From Novosphingobium sp. (GTDB lineage Bacteria > Pseudomonadota > Alphaproteobacteria > Sphingomonadales > Sphingomonadaceae): a stretch of 64,000 bases of DNA. The stretch is from assembly GCA_024236215.1 (NCBI GenBank), contig JACKKX010000003.1, positions 310,001-374,000 of the forward strand. The letters run 5' to 3'. Both the position numbers and the translations under genes were made by a program. Numbering within the stretch: the stretch's first letter is position 1; each line of letters starts with the position of its first letter. The notes beneath the pieces are model-generated. The model worked only from the letters and a program-made list of their open reading frames with translations, searched no databases and was not told the origin of the DNA. This document shows, piece by piece, positions 28,300 through 39,836 of this stretch.

Positions 28300-29712
28300 C
28301 TACTTCCCCGAAAGCACCTTCACCAGATCGTAGAGGTAATCGCGCCCTTCCATCAGCGCGCGCACCCGGATGCGTTCGTTGAGGCCGTGGGTGCCGTTGC
28401 CATCGGGATCGTTCCACAGCCCCGGCGCGCCATAGGTCGGGATTCCCACCGCACCGAGGTAGACCGCGTCGGTTGCCCCGGTCGACATCGCGGGAATTGC
28501 AGGCACGCCGGGAAAATGCTTTGCCACCAACACTTCCATCGGACCGATCACCCTGGGATCGAGCGGCGGAACCTTGGCGATCGGCTTGTCCTTGACGTCG
28601 CGCTCGATGTGGATCGCCGGGTTGCCGATTGCGGCTGCCAGCGCGGCCTGGGTTTCCTCGGCGCTGCGGCCCGGGAACATCCGGCAATTGACATTGGCGC
28701 TCACGCTTTGCGGCAGGGCGTTCTTGGCGTGACCGCCCTTGATCATGGTCGCGACGCAGGTGGTGCGCAGCAGCGAATGGAGCATCTTGTCCTTGTTGAC
28801 CGTGGCCTCGGCAGCCTTGTCCTCGGGGTTGGCGGCCAGCGCGATCATCGCCGCACCGGTCTCGTCGTGGCGCATCGCCCCGGCCTTGGCGAAGAAGGCG
28901 CGGGTGGTATCGTTGAATTCGAGCGGAAATTCATAGCCGCCGACCCGCTCGAGCGCCTGGCTCATCGCATAGATCGCGTTGTCGGGCACCGGCTGCGAGG
29001 AATGGCCGCCGGGGTTGGTCACGGTCAGGGTAAAGTCCTGATAGGCCTTTTCGCCCACCTGCACGGTCTGGACCAGCACGTTGCCCTTGCCGTCCGAGCG
29101 CCCGCCGCCACCTTCGTTGAGCGCGAATTCGGCGTCGATCAGCTCGCGCCGATTGTTCGCCAGCCACTCGGCGCCGTTGAACGCGCCGGAGGCTTCCTCG
29201 CCGCAGGTCAGCGCCAGCTTGATCGTCCGCTTGGGCTTGAACCCTTCCTTGGCAAAGCGGATCAGGGTGTCGGTCCAGATCGCGGCCTGGGCCTTGTCGT
29301 CGGCGGTGCCGCGGGCATAGAAATAGCCGTTTTCCTCGATCAGGGTGAAGGGATCGCGCTCCCAGTCGGCGCGATTGGCCTCAACCACGTCGATATGCGC
29401 CAGCAGCAGCATCGGCTTCAGCTTTTTCGAGCTGCCGGGAAGGATCGCCACCAGCCCGCCATCGCGGGGATGCTCGGGAACCGAAAACAGCACCAGTTGA
29501 TCCTCGGCGAAACCCGCGGCCTTGAGCCGCGCCGCCATCCGTTCGGCGGCAAGGGTGCACGAACCCGCAGAGAGAGTGGTGTTGGTTTCCACCAGCTCCT
29601 TGTACAGCCCGCGAAATTCAAGCTGATCGGGGCGCGGCGGCGCATCCTGGGCGGCGGCCGATCCGGCCAGCAGCGCGGCGGCCGTAAGCGTGGTGAGGGA
29701 TTTGCGGATCAT
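28300..29712 (-). CDS. M20/M25/M40 family metallopeptidase, secreted (downstream copy)
   Basis: A 470-residue zinc peptidase with a signal peptide (MIRKSLTTLTAAALLAGSAAAQ). The di-zinc site is recognisable: H in LLLAHIDVVEA, bridging D in YARGTADDKAQ, the catalytic EE in CGEEASG, D/E near FALNEGGGG and the last histidine in GTHGLNERI. An inserted dimerisation (lid) domain occupies the middle (VTNPGGHSSQPVPDNAIY). ATG 29712 is preferred to upstream in-frame codons because the signal peptide starts there, with an AAGGAAGG stretch before it. It is the second of two tandem paralogues with 26 bp between them. Confidence 0.92.
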   Translation of the reverse strand: MIRKSLTTLTAAALLAGSAAAQDAPPRPDQLEFRGLYKELVETNTTLSAGSCTLAAERMAARLKAAGFAEDQLVLFSVPEHPRDGGLVAILPGSSKKLKPMLLLAHIDVVEANRADWERDPFTLIEENGYFYARGTADDKAQAAIWTDTLIRFAKEGFKPKRTIKLALTCGEEASGAFNGAEWLANNRRELIDAEFALNEGGGGRSDGKGNVLVQTVQVGEKAYQDFTLTVTNPGGHSSQPVPDNAIYAMSQALERVGGYEFPLEFNDTTRAFFAKAGAMRHDETGAAMIALAANPEDKAAEATVNKDKMLHSLLRTTCVATMIKGGHAKNALPQSVSANVNCRMFPGRSAEETQAALAAAIGNPAIHIERDVKDKPIAKVPPLDPRVIGPMEVLVAKHFPGVPAIPAMSTGATDAVYLGAVGIPTYGAPGLWNDPDGNGTHGLNERIRVRALMEGRDYLYDLVKVLSGK

Positions 29713-29738
29713 GCTGATTCCTTCCTTGGGCCGGCAGA

Positions 29739-31148
29739 TCATTTGCCCGCCAGTTCCTTGACCAGATCGAACAGGAAATCGCGCCCGGTGTAGAGCGATT
29801 TGGCTGAAATTCGTTCATTGAGGCCGTGCACACCGTCCCCGTCGGGCGAGCCCCACATGCCCGGGACACCATAGGTCGGAATGCCCACTGCACCGAGAAA
29901 GGTCGCATCGGTATAGCCATTGGACATCGCCGGGATCAGCGGCGCACCCGGAAAATAGCGGGTAACCAGCTTTTCCATCGGAGCGATCACTTTGGGGTCG
30001 AGCGGCGGCGCGGGCGGAGAAGGACGCCGGGGCGGCAATACGGCAATGCCGATCGAGGGATCCGCGATGACCTGAGCCAGCTCGTCGCGGATCGATTCGA
30101 TCGAATGCCCGGGAAAGATCCGGCAGTTGACGTTGGCGGTCGCCCGCTGCGGCAGCGCATTGCGGGCATGGCCGGCCGTCACCGTGGTGGCAACGCAGGT
30201 CGTGCGCAGATTGGAATGCAGCCCGCGGTCGGCGTTGACCGCCGCTTCGGCGGCCTTGTCCTGAGGGTTGGCCGCAAGCGCGACCATCGCATCGCCCAGA
30301 GCGTCGTGCCGGGCCGCGCCGGCCTTGGCAAAATAGGCGCGGGTAACGTCGGTCATTTCGAGCGGAAATTCGTGGTCCTGGATCTTCACCAGCGCGCGCG
30401 AAAGGTCATAGATCGCGTTCTCGCGGACCGGGATCGAGGAATGCCCGCCCGGGTTGCGCGCTTCGAGCTCGAAGTTGGCAAAGGTCTTCTCGCCGATCTG
30501 AACCTGCTGCGAGAGCACCTTGTCGTGCCCGTCGCTGTCACCCCCGCCGCCTTCGTTGAGGGCAAATTCGGCATCGATCAGCTCGCGCCGGTTGGCGGCC
30601 AGCCACTCGATCCCGTTGAAAGCCCCGTTGGTCTCCTCGCCGCAGGAAAGCGCAAGCTTGACCGTGCGCCTGGGGTGATAACCGCTTTTGGCGAAGCGGA
30701 TCAGGGTATCGACCCAGACCGCCGCCATCGCCTTGTCGTCGGCGGTACCGCGCGCGTAGAAAAAGCCGTCTTCCTCGAACAGGGTGAAGGGATCGCGGGT
30801 CCAGTCCTCGCGCTTGGCCTCGACCACATCGACATGGGCGATCAGCAGGATCGGCCGCAAGGTCCTGGAAGTGCCCGGCCAGACGGCCACCAGTCCGCCT
30901 TCGCGGGGATGATCCGAGGTGGAATAGAGCGTGAGCTGGTCGTCGGAGAGTCCCGCCGCCTTGAGCCGCGCGGCCATCCGCTCGGCGGCCAGTGTGCAAC
31001 TGCCCGAAGAAAGGGTGGTGTTGGTTTCGACCAGTTCCTTGAAGAGGCCGCGAAATTCCGTCTGATCGGTCCGCAGCGCCTGGGCTTGCGCGCTGATCGG
31101 ACTCGCCATGAGCGAAGCGGCAAGTGCGGTAACGGCGAATGCCCGCAT
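29739..31148 (-). CDS. M20/M25/M40 family metallopeptidase, secreted (upstream copy)
   Basis: Paralogue of the next gene, 469 residues, with signal peptide MRAFAVTALAASLMASPISAQA and the same metal-site blocks (LLIAHVDVVEA, YARGTADDKAM, SCGEETNG, FALNEGGGGDSDG, GVHGLNERI). GGGGAGAAATTCG before ATG 31148 fixes the start. The pair shares a gene order and near-identical spacing of motifs, so both should be active periplasmic carboxy- or dipeptidases, perhaps with different specificity. It is divergent from gyrB. Confidence 0.92.
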   Translation of the reverse strand: MRAFAVTALAASLMASPISAQAQALRTDQTEFRGLFKELVETNTTLSSGSCTLAAERMAARLKAAGLSDDQLTLYSTSDHPREGGLVAVWPGTSRTLRPILLIAHVDVVEAKREDWTRDPFTLFEEDGFFYARGTADDKAMAAVWVDTLIRFAKSGYHPRRTVKLALSCGEETNGAFNGIEWLAANRRELIDAEFALNEGGGGDSDGHDKVLSQQVQIGEKTFANFELEARNPGGHSSIPVRENAIYDLSRALVKIQDHEFPLEMTDVTRAYFAKAGAARHDALGDAMVALAANPQDKAAEAAVNADRGLHSNLRTTCVATTVTAGHARNALPQRATANVNCRIFPGHSIESIRDELAQVIADPSIGIAVLPPRRPSPPAPPLDPKVIAPMEKLVTRYFPGAPLIPAMSNGYTDATFLGAVGIPTYGVPGMWGSPDGDGVHGLNERISAKSLYTGRDFLFDLVKELAGK

Positions 31149-31230
31149 CGAATTTCTCCCCGGTTGGCGTTCGGCGGTTAGAGCATGCGCAGGTGCCATA
31201 GGAAAGGGGAGATTGGGGGATGGCGGGTGA

Positions 31231-33813
<2,583 letters not shown>

Positions 33814-33822
33814 GCGACAGGG

Positions 33823-34233
33823 TCAGCCCGGCTGGGCTTCGGGAAAGAACCGCGCGATCACATCGCGGGCGAGGCGCGCCGGGCGCAGGGTTTCGGCGTC
33901 GATGCAGCACCAGCTGGACCTGATTTCGGCCAGAACTTCCTCGCCCCGGCGGATCACCGTTTCATAGGTTGCGCGCGCGCCCTGGAACCTTTCCAGCAGC
34001 ACCGTGGCGATCACTTCGTCGCCCAGGAAGGTCGGGCGGCGATAGGTGATTTCGTGCTTGAGCGCGACCCACAGGTGCGCGGCAATCGCCTCGGGCGGGG
34101 CCAGCGAGCGCCAGTGATCGATCACCGCGTCCTGCACCCATTTGAGGTAGGAGGCGTTGTTGACATGACCCATGAAGTCGATGTCGACGGGATCGATCCC
34201 GATCGGGAAAAAATGGGGAAGGGCGGTGCTCAC
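33823..34233 (-). CDS. Acyl-CoA thioesterase, 4HBT hot-dog fold
   Basis: A 136-residue protein with the hot-dog motif DIDFMGHVNNASYLKWVQDAVIDHW: the aspartate of this motif is the catalytic residue in 4-hydroxybenzoyl-CoA thioesterase and YbgC relatives. It continues with HEITYRRPTFLGDEV, also typical. A cytosolic thioesterase releasing free acid from acyl-CoA is expected; chain preference is unknown. GTG start at 34233, with AAGGG unusually close. Convergent with gyrB, 9 bp apart. Confidence 0.88.
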   Translation of the reverse strand: MSTALPHFFPIGIDPVDIDFMGHVNNASYLKWVQDAVIDHWRSLAPPEAIAAHLWVALKHEITYRRPTFLGDEVIATVLLERFQGARATYETVIRRGEEVLAEIRSSWCCIDAETLRPARLARDVIARFFPEAQPG

Positions 34234-34266
34234 ACCCTTGTAAGTAATGTGCCGCAGCCGCGCGCG

Positions 34267-34902
34267 CTAGGCGGCGCGCAGTCCCTTCACCGCCTTGGCG
34301 CCCCGGTCGGTCGCGGAAAGCCCGTCAAACATGGCATCGACGATCATCGCCAGCTTGTCGGTGGTGAGGCGGTGCATCATCTGCTCCATCGCCCCGATAT
34401 TGACGTAGACGTTGACCATCTGGTTGACCAGGCTGAGCGCCTCATCGATCGAAAGTCCGGCAAAATGGCCCTCGGCCATGGCTTCGCCGATGATTTCGGC
34501 CAGATAGTGATCGCCCAGATCGACATAGGATCGCACCAGTTCGTAGTTTTCCTTGCCCAGTTCGACATAGCTGGAAAACGCCACCGGATCGCGATCCCAT
34601 TCGGCCTTCATCAGCGCGAAGCGGCGGGCGAAGAATTCAAACATCTTACGGCGGGGATTGAGATCGCTGGCGGTCACCTCTTCCATGATCGCAACCTTGG
34701 GCTGGAACCAGCGCTCTGCCACGGCTTCGATCAGCGTCTCCTTGCTCTCGAAATAGCGATAGAGGCTGGCCGGGGACATCTTTGCGCGGGCGGCCAGTTC
34801 GGTCACCGTAAGATTGGTTGAGCCGCGCTCCTCGATCAGCTCGATGACCAGATCGATCAGCGCTTCGCGCCCGCCCTCGATGTCGGTTTGCGGCCTTGCC
34901 AT
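34267..34902 (-). CDS. TetR family transcriptional regulator
   Basis: The N-terminus after MARPQTDIEGG is a TetR helix-turn-helix (LIDLVIELIEERGSTNLTVTELAARAKMSPASLYRYFESKETLIEAV). The C-terminal helical domain (residues 70-200) is met-rich near its end (GAMEQMMHRLTTDKLAMIVDAMFDGL). GGGAG precedes ATG 34902. Divergent from the lipoprotein 5'-nucleotidase with 129 bp between starts, which include GAAATTTC (34956-34963) and CTTGCAAG (34974-34981) palindromes. The last is a candidate operator. Effector unknown. Confidence 0.92.
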   Translation of the reverse strand: MARPQTDIEGGREALIDLVIELIEERGSTNLTVTELAARAKMSPASLYRYFESKETLIEAVAERWFQPKVAIMEEVTASDLNPRRKMFEFFARRFALMKAEWDRDPVAFSSYVELGKENYELVRSYVDLGDHYLAEIIGEAMAEGHFAGLSIDEALSLVNQMVNVYVNIGAMEQMMHRLTTDKLAMIVDAMFDGLSATDRGAKAVKGLRAA

Positions 34903-35031
34903 GTCTCGAAACTCCCTGGGGACTCTTCGTGGCTCCCCAAATAAAACTTCGCCCGGAAATTTCAAGAAACTGTCTTGCAAGGGCAATACGCGGAGGTTGC
35001 CGATTTGCCGCATTCGGCTAGGAAAAAGCCC

Positions 35032-36780
35032 ATGACCGATCCTTTTGCCTCCACACACCGTGCATCGCGCCTGGTGCCCGCCCTGGTTCTTCCGCTGCTC
35101 GCCGCCTGCGCGGGGCAGGCCGCGCCGCGTTCGGCCGCGCTGGTCGCGCCGGTCACGGTCGGGATTGTCGCCATCAACGATTTTCACGGCGCGCTTGAGC
35201 CGCCGCGCCAGGCGGTGAGCGCGCCCGACGGCAAGAGCGGGACGGTGCAGGTGCCGGCCGGCGGTGCGGCCTGGCTGGCCAGCGCGGTCGATACGGTGAA
35301 GGGCAAGTATCCCAATCATCTGGTGGTTTCGGCCGGTGATCTGATCTCGGCCTCGCAGCTTTCCTCCTCGCTCTACCTCGACGAGCCGGCGATCGGCGTT
35401 GCCAACCGGATCGGGCTCGATTTCAATGCGGTCGGCAATCACGAATTTGATCGCGGTCGCATCGAGCTGCTGCGGATGCAGAACGGGGGCTGCCAGCAGA
35501 ACACGCCGCGCCAGCCCTGCGCCGTCGAGCAGTTCGGAGGGGCGAAATTCGCGTTTCTGTCCGCCTCTACCCGTACCGAAAACGGCAAGACGCTGTTTCC
35601 CGCCAGCGCGATCCGCACCTTCGGCAAGGGCCGCGCCCGGGTGAAGGTCGGGATCATCGGTCTGACGCTGAAGGGCACGCCCGAGCTGGTCGCGCCCGGC
35701 GGGATCAAGGGGCTGACCTTCGGTGACGAGGCCGATGCGATCAATGCCCTTGTCCCCCGGCTCAAGGCCAAGGGGGCTGACGCGGTGGTGGTGCTGATCC
35801 ATCAGGGCGGCAGCCAGGCGAGCAGCGGGAACCCGGGCGGCTGCGATGGCCTGACCGGTGAGATCCGCCCGATCCTCGACCGGCTCGATCCCAGGGTCGA
35901 TCTGGTGGTCTCGGGCCATACCCACAAGGCCTATGTCTGCGACTACGCCGCGCTCAATCCGGCGCATCCGCTGCTGCTGACCAGCGCCGGGGTCTATGGC
36001 GAGCTCGTGACCGATATCGAGCTCGAAATCGATCCCAGGGCCGGCAGGGTGGTGGCAAAGCGGGCCAGCAACGTGATCGTGCAGAGCCAGGGGTACACCG
36101 GATCGCGCGGCGCGGTTGAGCCGAGCGCGCTTTACCCGCAGTTCGCCCCCCGCCCAGATGTCGCGGCCTATGTCGGCACCTATGTCGAGGCGGCGGGCAC
36201 CTATGCCCGGCGTCCGGTTGGCGCGCTGACCGGTCCGGCCAGCGGCAGCGCGCTGGGCAACCTGATCGCCGATGCCCAGCTGGCCGCGACCCGCGGCGCG
36301 GGCGCGCAGATCGCGCTGATGAACCCGTTCGGGATCCGTGCGGCGCTGGTTCCTGCGGCGGGCGGGGCAGTCACCTTCGGCGATATCTACGCGGTGCAGC
36401 CCTTCAACAACGTGCTGGTCACCCAAAGCCTGACCGGGGCGCAGCTCAAGGCGGTGCTCGAACAAGGATTCGATGCCCAGGGCCCCGAACAGGTGCTGGC
36501 GGTTTCGGCGGGATTTTCCTTCCGCTACGACCGTTCGCGCGCGGTGGGTGAGCGGATCGTGGCGATGACCCTCGATGGTCAGCCGATCGATCCGGCCGCG
36601 ACCTACCGGGTTACCACCAACAATTTCCTTGCCCAGGGCGGTGACAGCTTCACCGCGCTGGCCGCGCAGCGCGAGGCGACGATCGGCATGTCCGATCTCG
36701 ATGCGCTCGAGGCCTGGCTAAAGGTCTCGCCCGCCCGCGCGGTCAGCGACGAACAGCGCGCTATCGAGGTCAGTCCTTAG
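35032..36780 (+). CDS. Bifunctional metallophosphatase/5'-nucleotidase lipoprotein
   Basis: A 582-residue UshA-type enzyme that hydrolyses nucleotides and UDP-sugars in the periplasm. The lipobox is LAAC with C26, so it is probably a lipoprotein processed after Lgt (encoded 9 kb further on). The metallophosphatase motifs are NDFHG (49-53), DLISAS, GNHEFDRG and GHTHKAY; the 5'-nucleotidase C-terminal domain has NPFGIRAAL, PFNNVLV and NNFLAQGGDSF. AGGAAA precedes ATG 35032. Its last 11 bp overlap the convergent DUF1295 gene. Confidence 0.93.
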   Translation: MTDPFASTHRASRLVPALVLPLLAACAGQAAPRSAALVAPVTVGIVAINDFHGALEPPRQAVSAPDGKSGTVQVPAGGAAWLASAVDTVKGKYPNHLVVSAGDLISASQLSSSLYLDEPAIGVANRIGLDFNAVGNHEFDRGRIELLRMQNGGCQQNTPRQPCAVEQFGGAKFAFLSASTRTENGKTLFPASAIRTFGKGRARVKVGIIGLTLKGTPELVAPGGIKGLTFGDEADAINALVPRLKAKGADAVVVLIHQGGSQASSGNPGGCDGLTGEIRPILDRLDPRVDLVVSGHTHKAYVCDYAALNPAHPLLLTSAGVYGELVTDIELEIDPRAGRVVAKRASNVIVQSQGYTGSRGAVEPSALYPQFAPRPDVAAYVGTYVEAAGTYARRPVGALTGPASGSALGNLIADAQLAATRGAGAQIALMNPFGIRAALVPAAGGAVTFGDIYAVQPFNNVLVTQSLTGAQLKAVLEQGFDAQGPEQVLAVSAGFSFRYDRSRAVGERIVAMTLDGQPIDPAATYRVTTNNFLAQGGDSFTALAAQREATIGMSDLDALEAWLKVSPARAVSDEQRAIEVSP

Positions 36781-37558
36781 GGGGCCAGGGGAAAAAGCCC
36801 GATGTGCGCGCGACATAGGCGGCATAGCCGGGGCGGTTCTTCAACAACCCCTTTTCAAGCAGCGGCTTGCCCGACCAGCGGGTGAGCGTGAAGGTCAGGA
36901 ACAGGGGGCCGGGCAGGGCGGCGAGCGCGATCGCCCAGCCTGCCTCGGCTGCAGCCAGCCAGATGCCCCACCACACGCAGCAATCGCCGAAGTAGTTGGG
37001 GTGGCGGGTATAGCGCCACAGCCCGCTATCAAGCACCTTGCCCCGGTTCGCGGGATCGGCGCGAAACGCCTTGAGCTGGGCATCGCCCGTTACCTCGAAC
37101 ACCATGCCCAGCAGCCACAGGAACAATCCTGCCTGGGCCAGCGGATCGATCGGCGCGTCGCTGCTGGCCAGCACGCCCAGCTGCGCGGGGAGGCAGGTAA
37201 GGTAAAGCAGCAGGGCCTGTGGGATGAACACCATACGCAGCGCCGCGCCCGCATAACGCCCCTTTTCGCGGGCCTTGCCAAGCATGCGGGCATAGCGCGG
37301 ATCCTCGCCGCTGGCGCGCCAGCGGCCAAGCAAGTGCAGGCACAGTCGCATCCCCCAGATCACGGCCATAGCCGCGATCATTGTGACGCGGGTGCCCGTT
37401 TCGTCGGCCTGGAACCAACTGGTCAGCGCGAGCAGCGCCATGCCTCCGCCCCATACCGCATCGATAAAGGACACGTCGCCGATCCGCATCGCCAGGCGCC
37501 ACAGCAACAGCAAAAGCGCGCCAAGTACGGCGGCGTTGACCAGCAGAGCGTCAGCCAT
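36770..37558 (-). CDS. DUF1295 family membrane protein (steroid 5-alpha reductase-like)
   Basis: A 262-residue protein with about six membrane segments. LWRYTRHPNYFGDCCVWWGIWLAA is the DUF1295 core, corresponding to the NADPH-binding C-terminal half of steroid 5-alpha reductase and isoprenylcysteine methyltransferase folds; GWAYDF-like motifs are absent but FIDAVWGGGMALLAL is typical of the family N-terminus. Substrate is likely lipid or isoprenoid. The start overlaps the stop of the upstream acyltransferase by 8 bp, so the two are co-translated. Confidence 0.88.
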   Translation of the reverse strand: MADALLVNAAVLGALLLLLWRLAMRIGDVSFIDAVWGGGMALLALTSWFQADETGTRVTMIAAMAVIWGMRLCLHLLGRWRASGEDPRYARMLGKAREKGRYAGAALRMVFIPQALLLYLTCLPAQLGVLASSDAPIDPLAQAGLFLWLLGMVFEVTGDAQLKAFRADPANRGKVLDSGLWRYTRHPNYFGDCCVWWGIWLAAAEAGWAIALAALPGPLFLTFTLTRWSGKPLLEKGLLKNRPGYAAYVARTSGFFPWPPKD

Positions 37559-38174
37559 GTGCAGCTCCCTTCTCGCCCATCAGCGAGGCCTCAAGCACGT
37601 CCCAGCGCGGATGCCCCGGAATGCGCGCGCGGTAGAATGCCAGCAGCTTGGCCATGTCGGCACCGTAGTCTCCGCTGGGCATCAGCGGCTCGCCGATTCC
37701 GCCGGTCATGGTCGCATTGTCGACCCAGGCCGGAACGATCGGCACACCTGCCTCCTGGGCGATATGGTAAAAGCCCGAGCGCCAGGCCCCTTTCGAGCTG
37801 CGCGTCCCCTCGGGCGCGATCACCAGAGCCAGATCTTCGCGCCGGGCGAATGCGCTCACCACCTGATCGACGTAGTTGGCCTTGACCGTGCGGTTGACGG
37901 GGATGCCGCCCATGTCGAACATGAAGCGCGTCATCGGCCATTTGAACAGGGTGTGCTTGCCCATGAAGGCGGGCACGATCCCCAGCTGCCAGGTCGCGCC
38001 AAGGAAGAACACGAAATCCCAGTTGGAGGTGTGGGGTACGCCAAGGATTACGCAGCGCCGCGGCGCCGGGTGCCGCTCAACCAGTGTCCAGCCCTTGCGT
38101 CGATACAGCCAGAGCAGCGCCGCCTTGACCAGGCGCGACAGCAGCGATGGCGGCCGGTCTATCGCGGCGTCCAT
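37551..38174 (-). CDS. Lysophospholipid acyltransferase (PlsC-like)
   Basis: The acyltransferase motifs are GVPHTSNWDF (HX4D, block I) and VIAPEGTRSSKGAW (EGTR, block III), with GGIPVNRT for the glycerol-phosphate binding block II. At 207 residues it is the small form that lacks a C-terminal membrane region; the hydrophobic N-terminal part would associate with the inner membrane. It is the first gene of a pair with the DUF1295 enzyme and may be co-transcribed with the carboxylase gene that ends 54 bp upstream. The acyl acceptor is not evident. Confidence 0.88.
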   Translation of the reverse strand: MDAAIDRPPSLLSRLVKAALLWLYRRKGWTLVERHPAPRRCVILGVPHTSNWDFVFFLGATWQLGIVPAFMGKHTLFKWPMTRFMFDMGGIPVNRTVKANYVDQVVSAFARREDLALVIAPEGTRSSKGAWRSGFYHIAQEAGVPIVPAWVDNATMTGGIGEPLMPSGDYGADMAKLLAFYRARIPGHPRWDVLEASLMGEKGAAHG

Positions 38175-38228
38175 ACATTCTCCCCTCTCCGCGCCAAGGC
38201 TTAGCAGCTTCGTGGGAGAATGGGAGAG

Positions 38229-39836
38229 CTACATCCGGAATACCCCGAAGGCGGGCCGATCAGGGATCGGCGCCTCCAATGCCGCCGCGAGCGCCAGCCC
38301 CAGCACGTCGCGGGTCTGCGCGGGGTCGATCACCCCATCGTCCCACAGCCGCGCTGTGGCGTGGTAGGGGTTGCCTTCGTCTTCGTATTTCTGACGGATC
38401 GGGGCCTTGAAAGCCTCGGCCTCCTGCGGCGTCCACTTGTCGGCATCGCGGTGGACGGTGGCGAGCACGCTCGCGGCCTGTTCGCCGCCCATCACGCTGA
38501 TCCGGCTGTTGGGCCAGGAGAACAGGAAGCGCGGGCTGTAGGCGCGGCCGCACATGCCATAGTTGCCCGCGCCAAAGCTGCCGCCGATCAGCACGGTGAT
38601 CTTGGGCACCGTGGCGGTGGCAACCGCGGTGACCAGTTTGGCGCCGTGCTTCGCGATCCCCTCGGCCTCGTACTTGCCGCCGACCATGAAGCCCGAGATG
38701 TTCTGCAGGAACAGCAGCGGAATGCGCCGCTGGCAGGCGAGCTCGATGAAGTGCGCGCCCTTGACCGCGCTCTCGCTGAACAGCACGCCGTTGTTGGCGA
38801 GGATCGCCACCGGCATGCCCCAGATGTGCGCAAAGCCGCAGACCAGCGTACTGCCGTAATGCGCCTTGAATTCGTGGAACTCGCTGCCATCGACCAGCCG
38901 GGCGATGACTTCGTGGACGTCATAGGGCGCGCGCACATCCTCGGGGATCAGCGCATAGAGCTCATCGGCATCGTATTTCGGCGGGCGGGGTTCATTCCGG
39001 GCCATATCCTGCGCCGCGCCGGTGTTGGCGCCAAGGTGCGATACGATATCGCGCACTATGGTCAGCGCGTGTTCGTCGTTCTCGGCCAGATGATCGACCA
39101 CGCCCGACTTGCGGGCATGAAGATCGCCCCCGCCCAGATCCTCGGCGCTGATCTCTTCCCCTGTGGCGGCCTTGACCAGCGGCGGTCCGGCCAGGAAGAT
39201 CGTGCCCTGTTCGCGCACGATCACCGTCTCGTCGCTCATCGCCGGAACATAGGCCCCGCCTGCGGTGCAGGAGCCCATCACGCAGGCGATCTGGGCAATG
39301 CCCTTGGCGCTCATCTGCGCCTGGTTGAAAAAGATCCGGCCAAAGTGATCGCGGTCCGGAAAGACCTCGCTCTGGTGCGGCAGGTTGGCCCCGCCGCTGT
39401 CGACCAGGTAGATGCATGGCAGACGATTGGCCTCGGCAATCTCCTGCGCGCGCAGGTGCTTCTTGACCGTCAGCGGGTAATAGGTGCCGCCCTTCACCGT
39501 GGCATCGTTGGCAACGATCATGCACTGGCGGCCCGAAACCCGCCCGATCGCGGTGATGATCCCAGCGCCCGGAACCTCGCCCTCATACATGTCGCAGGCG
39601 GCAAGCTGGCCGATCTCGAGCAAGGGCGAGCCGGGATCGAGCAGGCGCTCCACCCGCTCACGCGGAAGCAGCTTGCCCCGCGCGGTGTGGCGCTCGCGGC
39701 TCTTCTCGGAGCCGCCCAGCGCAGCTTCGGCCACCCGGACGCGCAGTTCTGCGGCCAGCGCGCGGTTGTGCGCGGCGCGGGCCTGGGCTTGCGGGTCTTC
39801 GGGGTTGAGCGCCGTGGGGAGAACGGGAGCGCTCAC
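38229..39836 (-). CDS. Methylcrotonyl-CoA carboxylase, carboxyltransferase (beta) subunit
   Basis: A 535-residue carboxyltransferase of the MCC/PCC beta class. The family blocks [53 protein letters not shown] (acyl-CoA oxyanion hole), [19 protein letters not shown] and the C-terminal GLALAAAL...FGVFRM tail point to MCC beta over propionyl-CoA carboxylase, as does the coupling to isovaleryl-CoA dehydrogenase. It joins that gene by an ATGA overlap. The biotin-carrying alpha subunit needed for activity is not found within this window. Confidence 0.94.
   Translation of the reverse strand: MSAPVLPTALNPEDPQAQARAAHNRALAAELRVRVAEAALGGSEKSRERHTARGKLLPRERVERLLDPGSPLLEIGQLAACDMYEGEVPGAGIITAIGRVSGRQCMIVANDATVKGGTYYPLTVKKHLRAQEIAEANRLPCIYLVDSGGANLPHQSEVFPDRDHFGRIFFNQAQMSAKGIAQIACVMGSCTAGGAYVPAMSDETVIVREQGTIFLAGPPLVKAATGEEISAEDLGGGDLHARKSGVVDHLAENDEHALTIVRDIVSHLGANTGAAQDMARNEPRPPKYDADELYALIPEDVRAPYDVHEVIARLVDGSEFHEFKAHYGSTLVCGFAHIWGMPVAILANNGVLFSESAVKGAHFIELACQRRIPLLFLQNISGFMVGGKYEAEGIAKHGAKLVTAVATATVPKITVLIGGSFGAGNYGMCGRAYSPRFLFSWPNSRISVMGGEQAASVLATVHRDADKWTPQEAEAFKAPIRQKYEDEGNPYHATARLWDDGVIDPAQTRDVLGLALAAALEAPIPDRPAFGVFRM

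Noticed and set aside
34267-36465. 732-codon frame on the bottom strand
   Set aside because: Only the last 211 codons are a real TetR gene; the rest is antisense to the 5'-nucleotidase and has no ribosome site.
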